A stretch of DNA of 64,000 bases from Chytridium lagenaria (lineage: Eukaryota > Chytridiomycota > Chytridiomycetes > Chytridiales > Chytridiaceae), in contig JAHLKC010000095.1 in NCBI GenBank assembly GCA_025449115.1, positions 62,001-126,000 of the forward strand, given 5' to 3'. The position numbers and the translations under genes are program-made. Of this stretch, positions 1 through 10,583 are shown piece by piece; the first letter of the stretch is position 1, and every line of letters begins with the position of its first letter. Below the pieces are notes generated by a model. It was not told the origin of the DNA and searched no databases. It was given only the letters and a program-made list of their open reading frames with translations.

Positions 1-2859
1 AGCCCTCTTTACGAAGTCAGAATCAGGCAGCGAGGTATGAAACACCGCATCTCTTTTCGCCCACACCACTTTTGGTTCCATTCCTCTCACCGCCGGATAA
101 AACCTCAGCGTAATCGGATTAAACCTACCAAAAAACCGAAATCAACACATTTCATCTCTACAAAAAACCCCTCTAACCTCAAATCCACATCTTCCAACAT
201 TCCCAAATTCCTTAGAATCTTAATGCTCCCCGCCGCATCCACCACCGCGTTATCCGAGACATCCAAAACACAAAGTTTCGCCATCCGCTCAATCCACGGA
301 GATGCGTGATCTTGTTCCCAGAGAGACGGAGGGATTCAAGATGGGAGCAAGCGGTTGAGGAAAAGTCGGGGTCAATGTCGGTGAGACTGCAGTGGGAGGC
401 GTCGAGATGGGTGAGGCTGTAGAGACTGGTAAAGTGGGATAGAGTGGCGAGAGAGATGCCTATATGTCTATGAGAAAAGATGGAATGATAAAATAGGAAA
501 GCTTACCGCGAACGTTTAGTGTTCGGAGTGTATGAAATTCCTGAAAGTTAAACGCAACCCTACCAAAACAGTGAGAATGTAAACCTATCAGCTCTAACAA
601 AGAATAAAAATGCAAACCTTCTAAATGTATTCTGTCCACTCATATCCAACTTGACGAGCGGACACCCCCCCGACACAAGCCCCACTCTATTCTCCGCAAC
701 ATCCAACTCCTCCAACGCCTCAAACCAATCCAATTTGATCTGTTCCAGCATATTTCCACGGAGTTTGAGTCGTCTCACTGACATAAGGGAGGATCCGAGA
801 TTGATTTTAGAGATACAGTTTCGCGCTAAAAGAACATGTGAGAATGGGGGAAAGTGTGGAAAGGTACTTTACATAGATTGACTTCCTCGAGAGATTCAAA
901 GGAGTGGAGATTTTGGAGGATGTCGATTTGATTACCGACAAGGTTGAGTTTCTTAAGTCGAGGCCTACGAAATAAATGTGTAACACCACATCGTTAAACG
1001 ACAACAACGAACGCGACAGCACTCAGGCTAAAACCGATAAAAAGGAAAACCGAAAAGTAAAGACGAAAGAAAAAACCCCCACATCGTAGCTCCCACCAAC
1101 TCCACCCCTCTCACAAGATTATTCTCCAACGACAACACCTCCAAATTCTGACACCCTCAAACACCGTATCGACGTGATCCGATTATTATCCGCAAGCAAA
1201 ACCCTCAGATTCGGCAACGCCGAAAAGACTGTCCATTAGAAAAAAATCCGTGAGTATAGAAATACCTGATATATCGGAGAGGTTATTGAAAGATATATCA
1301 ACGTATGAGAGGTGATGAAGTTTTTAAAGCTTGTTAAGGAGGATAGTCTAACAAAAATGGTTAAGCCGGAATAATGCACGATATGCCCCCACCTATTTGA
1401 TCTCACAAATAACATGGAGATGGAATCTGGAACTCCATCCAAAAACGTTAAAGTATTATTACTCCTGCAAGTATATTGAAATTAGTAAAACACCGCTTAA
1501 AGAAAATAATGTGCTCAAAAAAAAACACTTACAAATCCAACCTCTCTAACCTCCCAAAATACTTATCCAACGTTCCAACACTCCCTAATCCACAGCCTTG
1601 CAAGCTCAACTCCAACACATCCCCATTCACACCTTCACTCACCCCAAACGAATCCATCAAAGCCCTCAAAGCAGGGTTCTCATTTTTCTCTTCCACAACT
1701 ATCGTCAGCAAACAAACAACGTTGTTCCTTTTTACCTTTTCGATAGCTCCGTTCCCCTGGTTCCGCAGACGGCGGAATCTCGTGAAACGCCGCAGGAGGG
1801 GTGACAAAAGGGATAGCTTGAGACCCAAGGATACCACGCTGTTGAGGCGTAAACGACGCTATGGATGACTTCTCTGAACGAATCGTACCAATGGATTTTG
1901 CGTTGAGGAGTTTCGTGTTGAGAGATTTTTTCGTGTCAAGACCTTGAATGGAGTTTGTGTCCAGACTTCCAACGGATCTCGTATCAAGACCTCCGAGAAT
2001 CTTTGAATCAACGCTACGTTGGAATACGCTGGCGGCGACGGCTTCGTCATCAAGGATGAGTTGTTCGTCGCTCCCCTCCCAACAACGTTTTTCTTCGTTG
2101 AAATGCATGTTATGATCGTTCCCGAGTTTGAGCATCATGACGGACAGGGCTGTGGAGGTAGTGGGAGACATGGGGGTAGGCAAAGGCGTAAACAAAAGCT
2201 CAAATTGTTTTTAAAAGAGGGTAGCAAAAACAGGTGATGTAATGAAAACGGGAAGTAACGAAAACCTGGATGTTTATAATAGAGTGAAGAGACGAAATGA
2301 GATATAAAAAAGGAAATTATAACGCACATGTCCCATTCATGGGCCGTATCGTCCTCAAATTCCCAGACCTATTCATCGGCATACTCTGCCTCAAACTCCC
2401 AGAATCCTCCGTCAACATCTCCACATCATCAATATCCGCCGGATAATCCTCCTCCGCACCCGCACCCTCCACCCGTCTCCCAAACCCCCCCTCTGACCTC
2501 CCAAACCCTCCGTCAACACTCTCCACTCCCTCCCTCCCTCCCTCCTCAAACGCATCCCCAGCAAGAAACTCAAACGACGCCTGCTCAGGCATAAACGACT
2601 CCTCCTCCTCCCCCAACTCTGACACCAGTTCCCTGATATCACTCCCGCTGATCAAATCACCAAACGTGTCGGTCCATTTGGCTGCTGGTTTTTGTGAGGA
2701 GGTCGTGGGGTTGCCAGTTGGGTGGGACGGGGGGGCGGTGATGGGATTCAGTGATGTGGACGGTGGAGGTGTCGGGGTGTGGGGGGTGGAAGGAGGATGG
2801 ACGCCGTCGACGGATTGCTCGAGCTCGAAATCCCATGCATCGGACATGGAGTCCAACAT
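1..2859 (-). CDS. Cdc11/Nud1-like LRR scaffold protein (partial)
   Basis: Minus-strand gene read in several exons; its 3' end lies beyond the left edge. The N-terminus starts at 2859 and is acidic and Ser/Pro-rich, with a stretch reading FGDLISGSDIRELVSELGEE. A second block (about 2195-1680) has the motif HNMHFNEEKRCWEG, like the hydrophobic-basic-Trp box of fungal Cdc11/Nud1/Byr4 proteins. Leucine-rich repeats follow (about 1600-1529, then 784-560 and towards position 1), for example LELSLQGCGLGSVGTLDKYF and LEELDVAENRVGLVSGG. In the family this scaffold sits at the spindle pole body and anchors the septation initiation (mitotic exit) network. Exon borders in the LRR part are not resolved. 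The order acidic N-terminus, Trp box, C-terminal LRRs supports the call; another fungal LRR protein is possible. Confidence 0.5.
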
Positions 2860-3599
2860 TTTTGGTGGGCGTTTGTCACAGCGTTTTTTGAAAGGGACTC
2901 CGACGGGCGACGGACGTCAAAAGGGTATAGATGTTTCTCAATATAATTCCATTTAAAAGTGACGTGGATTACATTAAAACCATGGGATAAAATATCCTAC
3001 ACGATCATTTATCATGGTCACATTAAAAATCTGCTTGCATCTCAAAGAAAAACACAAAAAGCGGATGTAGTTCCGACGGCAACCACAGGGCTAATAACCA
3101 ATCTACATTCCCATGAGATTCTATCAATATCATGCTATAATGTTATCAGAATTAGTGTAAACCAAGTTACAGTTTAAAAGAAGAAAAAATAACAAAGTTT
3201 TCACGAATGCTGGTACGTCAACCATTTTAAAAAATAAACCCTGTAGATGATGAAAAGTACGACGTCAGTGCCTTCTTCCACCGAAAAACAAGTTTTGTTA
3301 AAGTAAAAAATAAAAACAACGCGATCGTCTAGTCCAAAAAAACCAAGAACGAAATGCGGATAGACAAAACAGCCGGTCAACTTTATACCCTTAAAAAAAA
3401 ATTAGACGTACATACCATAAAAAAAAAACTTTGCTCGAAAGAAAAACACAATCCTCGTGAGTATGGCATGACCTAACATAGTATGACCTCCTCTTGAGCA
3501 CCATCTCCTTCACTTTTTCCTTCAATGTAACTCTCACCTTTACAAAGCAACCGCGCTACAACCATATCCTCTGCCTTTCACTCGCACATCGTCCATCGA
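2860..3599. other. upstream region without a gene
   Basis: This holds the presumed promoter of the minus-strand LRR gene and AT-rich sequence with several A-runs. Short open frames have no recognisable content. I see no RNA gene or repeat. Confidence 0.5.
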
Positions 3600-5190
3600 T
3601 GCAAAATCAAACATGGAATCCGGACCAGCCAAACCACATACATATCCTTACTTCCTTCCATCCAAATACATTATCTGAAGCTTCCAAGTTCCCATCTACC
3701 AAAACCGATGTAAAATCAACCATGGCATCCCGGACCAGCAAAAAAAAACAAAAAAAACATACTTCCTTTCTTCCACACTGTATACCAAAACCATTCATAT
3801 CTCAGCCATTCCAAAAAAAACTTCGATACCATAACAATCCAAGAACGTCGATGGCCCCAACGCATCAACCAAAACCGATGTAAAATCAACCATGGCATCC
3901 CGGGCCAGCAAAAAAAGAAAACATACTTCCTTTCTTCCACACTGTATACCAAAACCATTCATATCTCAGCCATCCCAAAAAAAACTTCGATACCATAACA
4001 ATCCAAGAACGTCGATAGCCCAACGCATCAACCAAAACCGATGTAAAATCAACCATGGCATCCCGGACCAGCAAAAAAAAAAAAAAGAAAACATACTTCC
4101 TTTCTTCCACACTGTATACCAAAACCATTCGTATCTCAGCCATCCCAAAAAAAAACTTCGATACCATAACAATCCAAGAACGTCGATAGTCCCAACGCAT
4201 CAACCAAAACCGATGTAAAATCAACCATGGCATCCCGGACCAGCAAAAAAAAAAAAAGAAAACATACTTCCTTTCTTCCACACTGTATACCAAAACCATT
4301 CATATCTCAGCCATTCCAAAAAAACTTCGATACCATAACAATCCAAGAACGTCGATAGCCCCAACGCATCAACCAAAACCGATGTAAAATCAACCATGTA
4401 ATCCCGGGCCAGCAAAAAAAAAAAGAAAACATACTTCCTTTCTTCCACACTGTATACCAAAACCATTCATATCTCAGCCATCCCAAAAAAAAACTTCGAT
4501 ACCATAACAATCCAACAACGTCGATAGCCCCAACGCATCAACCAAACCCGATGTAAAACCATGTAATCCCGGGCTAGCAAAAAAAAACAAAAAACATACT
4601 TCCTTTCTTCCACACTGTATACCAAAACCATTCATATCTCAGCCATCCCAAAAAAAAACTTCGATACCATAACAATCCAAGAACGTCGATGACCCCAACG
4701 CATAAACCAAAACCGATGTAAAATCAACCATGGCATCACGGGCCAGCAAAAAAAGAAAACATACTTCCCTTCTTCCACACTGTAACCAAAACCATTCATA
4801 TCTCAGCCATCCCAAAAAAAACTTTGATACCATAACAATCCAAGAACGTCGATGACCCCCAACGCATCAACCAAAACCGATGTAAAATCATGGCATCCCG
4901 GACCAGCAAAATAACTCCACATACTTCCTTCCTTCCATCCCCATACATTATATGAAGTTCAAGAATATCTGAACTCCAAGAAATTCTGGTACCAGAACAA
5001 TCCAAGAATGTCGATAGCCCAACGCATCAACCAAAAACCATCCAGAATTAAACACGGCATCCCCCGGACTAGCAAAAAAACTCTAAACATCTTTCCTCCT
5101 TCCACCAATATGCCAAACAATGATATTTACCAGATAATCCCGGTATCAGAAGCATTTTAGAACGTCGATAGCCCCCCAAAAAAAACACAC
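3600..5190. repeat. tandem array, about 165-bp unit, 9 copies
   Basis: The marker CATGGCATCCCGG (or a close variant) recurs at 3721, 3891, 4054, 4226, 4396, 4559, 4729 and 4889, with a degenerate copy near 5052, so the spacing is 160-172 bp. Each unit has a variable poly-A run followed by a conserved block ending near AAGAACGTCGATAGCCCCAA. Length varies mainly in the A-run. Copies near both ends are degenerate. Open frames across the array in both strands are by-products of the repeat. Confidence 0.9.
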
Positions 5191-5263
5191 AAAACACCGA
5201 AATTGGGATATCAACAAAAAACCGTTTACTGAAAAACAACCGCCATACAACAAAAAAAAGCGT

Positions 5264-5656
5264 CTAGTTATCCTCCCGACGAGACCCCAAAGGCTTAATA
5301 GTGTTCTACCAACAAAAGAAAAAAAACATAAGTATGAAACAAAGAATCATCAAGACCGGGGGGAAAAAAAGGCCTCACCAAATAATACTTGCTTCCAGCG
5401 TAAAGAAACGCAGGGAACAAGACCACAGCGTAAAGCGAGAACCTCAACGTCCTTCTATCAAACTTGAAGTGCGTGTTATTGTTCTCTCTCATGTGATACC
5501 ATTTTTCTATTCAAAACATTACAATGCTGTGACGGATAGCAGAGGGGACTCACCGATGGCAGGATCTACAATGAATCCAGGAAGACGGGGGTTAGCTGGG
5601 ATTAAAGCGTGGACGCTCACGATGAGGACGACCGGTCGTTCAGAGTGCCCACCCAT
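5264..5656 (-). CDS. NADH:ubiquinone oxidoreductase subunit B15/NDUFB4-like
   Basis: Three exons, 5656-5554, 5506-5379 and 5305-5264, with GT-AG introns, total 273 nt and give an intact 90-residue protein ending in TAG. The second exon begins at 5506 after ATAG and restores the family signature DPAIEKWYHMREN, followed by NTHFKFDRRTLRFSLYAV and a single hydrophobic membrane segment (about residues 57-76) with a short basic tail. In fungi and animals this is a small accessory subunit of mitochondrial complex I, anchored in the inner membrane arm. The length fits the family. It is divergently transcribed from the cap-binding gene starting at 5716, 59 bp away. No frame correction is needed, unlike RPL19 and SRP72. 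Confidence 0.8.
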
Positions 5657-5715
5657 TTCAACGATTTTTTTTTTGCAAAAGTAAACGTTCTGCGTCACCC
5701 GATTTTCATTCATCA
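5657..5715. promoter_or_regulatory. 59-bp head-to-head intergenic region
   Basis: The start codons of the B15/NDUFB4-like gene (minus) and the CBP20-like gene (plus) are only 59 bp apart, so this short T/A-rich stretch plus 5' ends must serve as a shared promoter. A poly-T run lies just inside. No named motif is claimed. Confidence 0.55.
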
Positions 5716-6802
5716 ATGCTGTTTCCGAACCTTGGAGTGGTGAACACGAGTTACTTTGACCGTCGCTTCAAGGTAAAACGGGAAAGAACATATGTGATGC
5801 TGAAACATGGGGGATAGGGTACTCGAGAAGAGTTTTTCGCCAAGCTTCATAAATCGTCGACGCTTTATGTTGGGAATTTGAGTTTTTTCACAACGGAAGA
5901 ACAGATCTATGAGTTGTTTTCGAAATGTGGGGAGATTAAACGGATTATCATGGGGATTGATAGACAGAGGAAGACGCCTTGTGGGTTTTGTTTTGTAGAG
6001 TAAGTTTTGTGTGGGCGGGGGGTTTGATATTGATGGTTTTTTGGATAGGTATTATAATCATGAGGATGCGTTGGATTGTTTAAAGTTTGTGGATAAAACA
6101 AAGTTGGATGATAGGATTATTAGAACGGATTTGGATCCGGGGTATGAAGCGGATAGACAGTATGGGCGTGGAAGAGTGGGGGACAGGTGGGAGTTTTTGT
6201 TTTTTTTGTGTGTTGGGGGGAGTGAGTTGCTGACGAGGTTTTTTCCCGTTTCCTTTTGTGTTGGTGATGTGATTTAGGTGAGAGATGAGCATCGACAAGA
6301 GTATGATTCTGGACGTGGAGGATGGGGACCGCAACGAATGAGGGAGTTGGAGATGAGGGAGGAACATCAACGGGATGTGTATACTTCGTTGGCGGGTGTG
6401 GTACCGGATGGGTCTGGGAGTGATTATTATGGTGAGTTGACATTTTTTTTACGTCGTTGTTGTAATATATCGGGCGTCGTTTTGCGTCCCTTTTTTTCTT
6501 TTCTCGAACCCCTCCCCCCCCCTTCCCCTTTTTTTTCTTTCTTTTCACGCGTTTTGCAGAAGATATATTAAAGTGGTGTTTTTATTCGTAGTTTCTCAAC
6601 ACGGGGGTGGAGGTGGTGGTGGATATAGTAGTGGAGTAAAAGGAGACGAGACCGGAATGATGATGAGGATGATGCGGGTGGTAGACATGTGAGTGATGTT
6701 TCCTCCTTTTATGTATCAAGCTTATTCATGGAAATTATTCACCCTCTCTTTTTTTGTTGATAGAACCCTCGGTTCCGGGAAAAGTCACCGGAAGAGGATT
6801 GA
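5716..6802 (+). CDS. nuclear cap-binding protein subunit 2 (CBP20-like)
   Basis: This is the small subunit of the nuclear cap-binding complex, which binds the m7G cap of new transcripts together with CBP80. Exons supported by phase: 5716-5772, 5818-5999, 6049-6175, 6278-6431, about 6592-6688 and 6764-6802. The RRM is clear: RNP2 [19 protein letters not shown], then [14 protein letters not shown] and RNP1 [12 protein letters not shown]. The cap-binding tail QYGRGR joins [17 protein letters not shown] at phase 0 across the intron 6176-6277. The C-terminus is Gly/Asp-rich and ends [12 protein letters not shown]. One base must be shifted in the Gly/Lys-rich fifth exon (near 6635) to reach the acidic tail, so this may be a sequence error. 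The start at 5716 gives a 19-codon first exon matching the conserved Tyr-Phe-Asp-Arg-Arg-Phe segment. Confidence 0.85.
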
Positions 6803-6897
6803 ATGGGATACCCCCTTGTATTTTTCGTAATGTTTGTATCGCTGGATCGTGGAATGTATTTACGTATTATTAAAAAAGTTTGGATGGATTGATAATG

Positions 6898-7205
6898 CTG
6901 TATCGCTTAAAGGATTGCCACATGTTTTTTACGAAATGAAAAAAGTCTGTCGAATCTGTATCGTTTAAAGGATCGCTGCATATGAGTATGACTAAAAGTC
7001 TACGTCGAATCCGTATCGTTTAAAGGATCGCTGCATATGAGTATGACTAAAAGTCTACGTCGAATCCGTATCGTTTGAAAGATCGCTGCATATGAGTATG
7101 ACTAAAAAGTTTACGTCGAATCCGTATCGTTTAAAGCATCGCTGCATATGAGTATGACTAAAAAGTCTACGTCGAATCTGTATTGCCTAAAGGACAACTG
7201 CAATG
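6898..7205. repeat. tandem repeat, about 55-bp unit
   Basis: The core GTATCGTTTAAAGGATCGC recurs at about 6900, 6958, 7013, 7068, 7124 and 7180 (first and last degenerate), a spacing of 55-58 bp. Each unit carries GCATATGAGTATGACTAAAA. It begins about 95 bp after the CBP20 stop codon. Confidence 0.85.
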
Positions 7206-7290
7206 GTTTTACGAAATTTCAAACAACATTGTATTCGACAATGAAATACGTACGTCAACAACAAACCTCATTGATTCTTTCGAAAATACT

Positions 7291-8048
7291 TTTGGCATAT
7301 TCATCAAAATACCTTCATCCTATTCAGTTGTAGAAACTATTTCTGTTCATCACCCACAGCGCTTTGCGTGTTATTTTTTTCGCATGCTAAAGATCCATGA
7401 CCATTTTCATGCTATACTTATAACGATAATCTCCACAAAACAGAACTAAAAGAAAATGCAACCGTCCACACCATAATCCCTATAACCATACCTCTAAACA
7501 CACGGCAACACTTCCATGAAAGCCTTATAAGAAAAACGCGTGTGACTTTTGCATATTCATCAAAATACCTTCATTCTATTCAGTCTAGAAACTATTTCTG
7601 TTCATCACCCATAGCGCTTTGCGTGTTATTTTTTTTCGCATGCTAAAGATCCATGACCATTTTCATGCTATACTCATAAAAATCTCCATCTCCACCAAAT
7701 AAAAAAAAGAAAGAAAACGTCCACACCAAAAATCCCTATAATCATACCTCGAAACACACGGCAACACTTCCATGAAAGCCTTATAAGAAAAACGCGTGTG
7801 ACTTTTGCATATTCATCAAAATACCTTCATTCTATTCAGTCTAGAAACTATTTCTGTTCATCACCCATAGCGCTTTGCGTATTATTTTTTTCGCATGCTA
7901 AAGATCCATGACCATTTTCATGCTATACTTATAACGATAATCTCCATCTCCACCAAATAAAACCAAAAGAAAGAAAACGTCCACACCATAATCCCTATAA
8001 CCATACCTCGAAACACACGGCAACACTTCCATGAAAGCCTTATAAAGA
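7291..8048. repeat. tandem repeat, about 256-bp unit, 3 copies
   Basis: GCATATTCATCAAAATACC recurs at 7295, 7551 and 7808. The copies also share the TTTCGCATGCTAAAGATCC and ACACGGCAACACTTCC blocks. Differences are small, so the array is recent. No coding content is apparent. Confidence 0.88.
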
Positions 8049-9253
8049 GAAAGTTACAGATGATGCCTCCAAAAAACACAATCTGCACTATGGTGAGAAC
8101 TCAATCTACAATCTTGTCCACGTTGAATATGCACATCATAAATTCCCCGTTACTCCCCCCCCCTGATTTCGATGAATCTATACGCGCCGTTTGTATACAA
8201 TAACCCTACTCTTTATCGTTTCATCGAAAAATTCGTCCATCACCGCGTTAATGGACAGGGGTTCCGTTATACATCAACGTCGTGTCATCAAACACCTCTA
8301 CAACACCTCTAAAACAATACAAGAGTACGCATGTCCCAGATACACGTACACGTTACCCCTTTATCCTTTCGTATCAGTGTGACTTGACAAATGGGTTCCC
8401 ATCAACCACCTCTGAATATGAAACATATATTTTTTCGCAATCCTCAAACACGTGACCCACTCACTCGCAACAATAACAAATCAAACATGGAGGGTGTTAA
8501 TGAAATGGTGGTCAAGTCACGGTCATGGGTGAAAGCGTGGTATTGGTTTAATTCATTACGACAGTGGAATACGAAAACGTTGGGAAGAGGTGTTGGTGAT
8601 GGTTTTTGGGGGGAGAGAAAAAGTCTTGTAATGGATACCAACACGCTTTGCAAAAGTGTGTGGAGGAAGAGAGTAGGGGGATGAGGTGCTTTGTCAAATG
8701 GTTGACAGAGTGAGATGTTTTGTTGTGAAGGTGAGGTGACTTGTCCATGAAATTTTTACACTATATAATTATGGGGGGGGGGGGGGGGTGTGGCTTTTCT
8801 CACAAAAAAAATCATTGGAGTATAATCCAACTTGGTGTCACTTTACAGTCCGTTCTTTTTTTTGCTCAATCCAAATCTGTGAGAGATGGGTAAAGGGTGA
8901 GGCATCTGTTTCTTTTTCTTTTGGGGGGGGATGTTGGATCATGAGAGGGGGTGCAACGGGTGACGAGGAGAGAGAGAGAGAGAGAGGTTTTTTTTGGGAA
9001 TGCGGTGGACGAACGAATGGAGTGGCATGAGAGAAGTGGGAGAATGGATTTTGTCGATGAGGGTGGAGGAAATGGAATTGTTGGATCAAGAAAGTGGACG
9101 GATGAAGATTTGGAATGAATGAGGGAATGGGGGATGGAGGAATTGGGATGAGCAATGTTGATGTGTTGGATGCGAATGAAGCCTTTTTTTGTCTTTTGGG
9201 AGCGAAAATCCGCTGATGACTGTTGACCACCCATCTTCAAAAAAAATCCATAG
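8049..9253. other. intergenic region upstream of RPL19
   Basis: This contains a G-run at about 8773-8788 and GA- and G-rich tracts up to 9180. Open frames here are low-complexity and unsupported. The first short exon of RPL19, with the start codon, should lie near the right end, but I cannot place it. Confidence 0.4.
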
Positions 9254-10018
9254 TATCAACCTCAGGTCGCAAAAGCGCCTTGCAGCTGCCGTGCTCAAGG
9301 TTGGTCAGCGCAAGATTTGGCTTGACCCAACGAGACCAGTGTCATTTCTGGCGAGAACTCTCGTGAGTTGTCCTTTCCTGTTTTTTTTTTCTTTTCGTTC
9401 TCATGCTGTTGTTGGACATGAAAGATGAAATTTAATCATTATCAATACTATACTATGATATAGGCAAGGGAATTCTCAAGCTCCACAAGGACGGTCTCAT
9501 CATCAAGAAGAAGACTGCGATCCACTCTCGTTTCAGGGTTCGTGAGCTCCATGCGTCCAAGCGCCTTGGTCGTCACACTGGTACCGGTAAGCGCCGTGGT
9601 AGCCTCTGAGGCCCGTATGCGCACCACTGTCGTCTGGATGAGGCGCCAGCGTGTCCTCAGGAGGCTTCTCAGGAAGTACAGGGAGTCTGGCAAGATTGAC
9701 AAGCACTTGTAAGTTGAATTGTTTCTATTGACTCTATACATTTGGTGTTAATGATTTAATTTGGATTTCCCTTTTTTTTTTCTTTTAAAAAAAAAAGGTA
9801 CCACGTTCTTTACCTCAAGGCCAAGGGTAACGTTTTCAAGAACAAGCGTGTCTTGATGGAGTTTCCACAAGGCCAAGGCTGACAAGGCCCGTGCCAAGCT
9901 CCTCTCTGACCAGGCTGAGGCCCACCGTAACCGCACCAAGGCTGCCAGGGAGCGTCGTGAGCAGAGGCAGGCGACAAAGAAGGAGGCGCTTCTTGGTGCC
10001 CCTGAGGAGAAGAAGTAA
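9254..10018 (+). CDS. 60S ribosomal protein L19 (5' exon not placed)
   Basis: This is a structural protein of the large cytosolic ribosomal subunit. Exons are 9254-9362, 9464-9708 and 9798-10018, with introns 9363-9463 and 9709-9797 in correct phase. Recognised segments in order are [91 protein letters not shown] and a basic C-terminal helix ending PEEKK. Three small indels break the frame: near 9325 (one base short after GACCC), near 9605 (one base extra in GGTAGCCTCTGAGG) and near 9860 (after GAGTTT). The protein is otherwise highly conserved, so these are probably sequence errors; a recent pseudogene is the alternative. AATAAA signals occur about 70-105 bp after the stop. Confidence 0.85.
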
Positions 10019-10583
10019 AGGAAGAATTCAAAAGGACCTCGCCCCCGCTTGCTTGCCCCTCCCTTTCCCGACGACCTCCCCGAAAAATAAAAAAGCCCAT
10101 GATTCATTTATTTTGTGCAGAAATAAAAACTCGACACTTTTCTCGTCCACCTCTAGTTGTGAGTAATGGGTAAATGTTCTTGATGGTGCATGCATGGATT
10201 ATTAAAGGAATGAATTGCCTGGTATATACAGAAATGAATAATAATAAGTGAGTAAAATATACATAGTGCAAGCATGCATATAGTATTGATATGAATAATG
10301 TTTTTGTATGACATTTCAGTAATTAATTGAAATCAATCTTTTTGGACTATTAGTTCATTCATTCATTAATTGATTTGATCCATCCTATCCATCCACCCAT
10401 CCTATTCATTCATCGTATATATCCCTATATTCCCTACTCTATTCATCATCATACATAGTCTTTTTGTTGTATAGATAGTCTCTACTCTGTACTCTCTATC
10501 CACTACTCCTACTCGTCTCTTGTCTGTTATACCTATATAGGATATAAGAAGAGATAGGATAATAGGATATATAGATAGATACA
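10019..10583. other. RPL19 3' end / SRP72 promoter region
   Basis: AT-rich spacer with ATTCATTCATT-type short repeats and a pyrimidine-rich stretch before the SRP72 start. No other gene is seen. Confidence 0.5.

Noticed and set aside
3600..5000. Tandem arrays as possible CRISPR
   Set aside because: Units are whole tandem repeats without unique spacers, in a eukaryotic genome.
8838..9240. Minus-strand frames of 120-130 codons upstream of RPL19
   Set aside because: Composition is Ser/Pro/His low complexity from GA-rich DNA, overlapping frames of equal length, and no domain.
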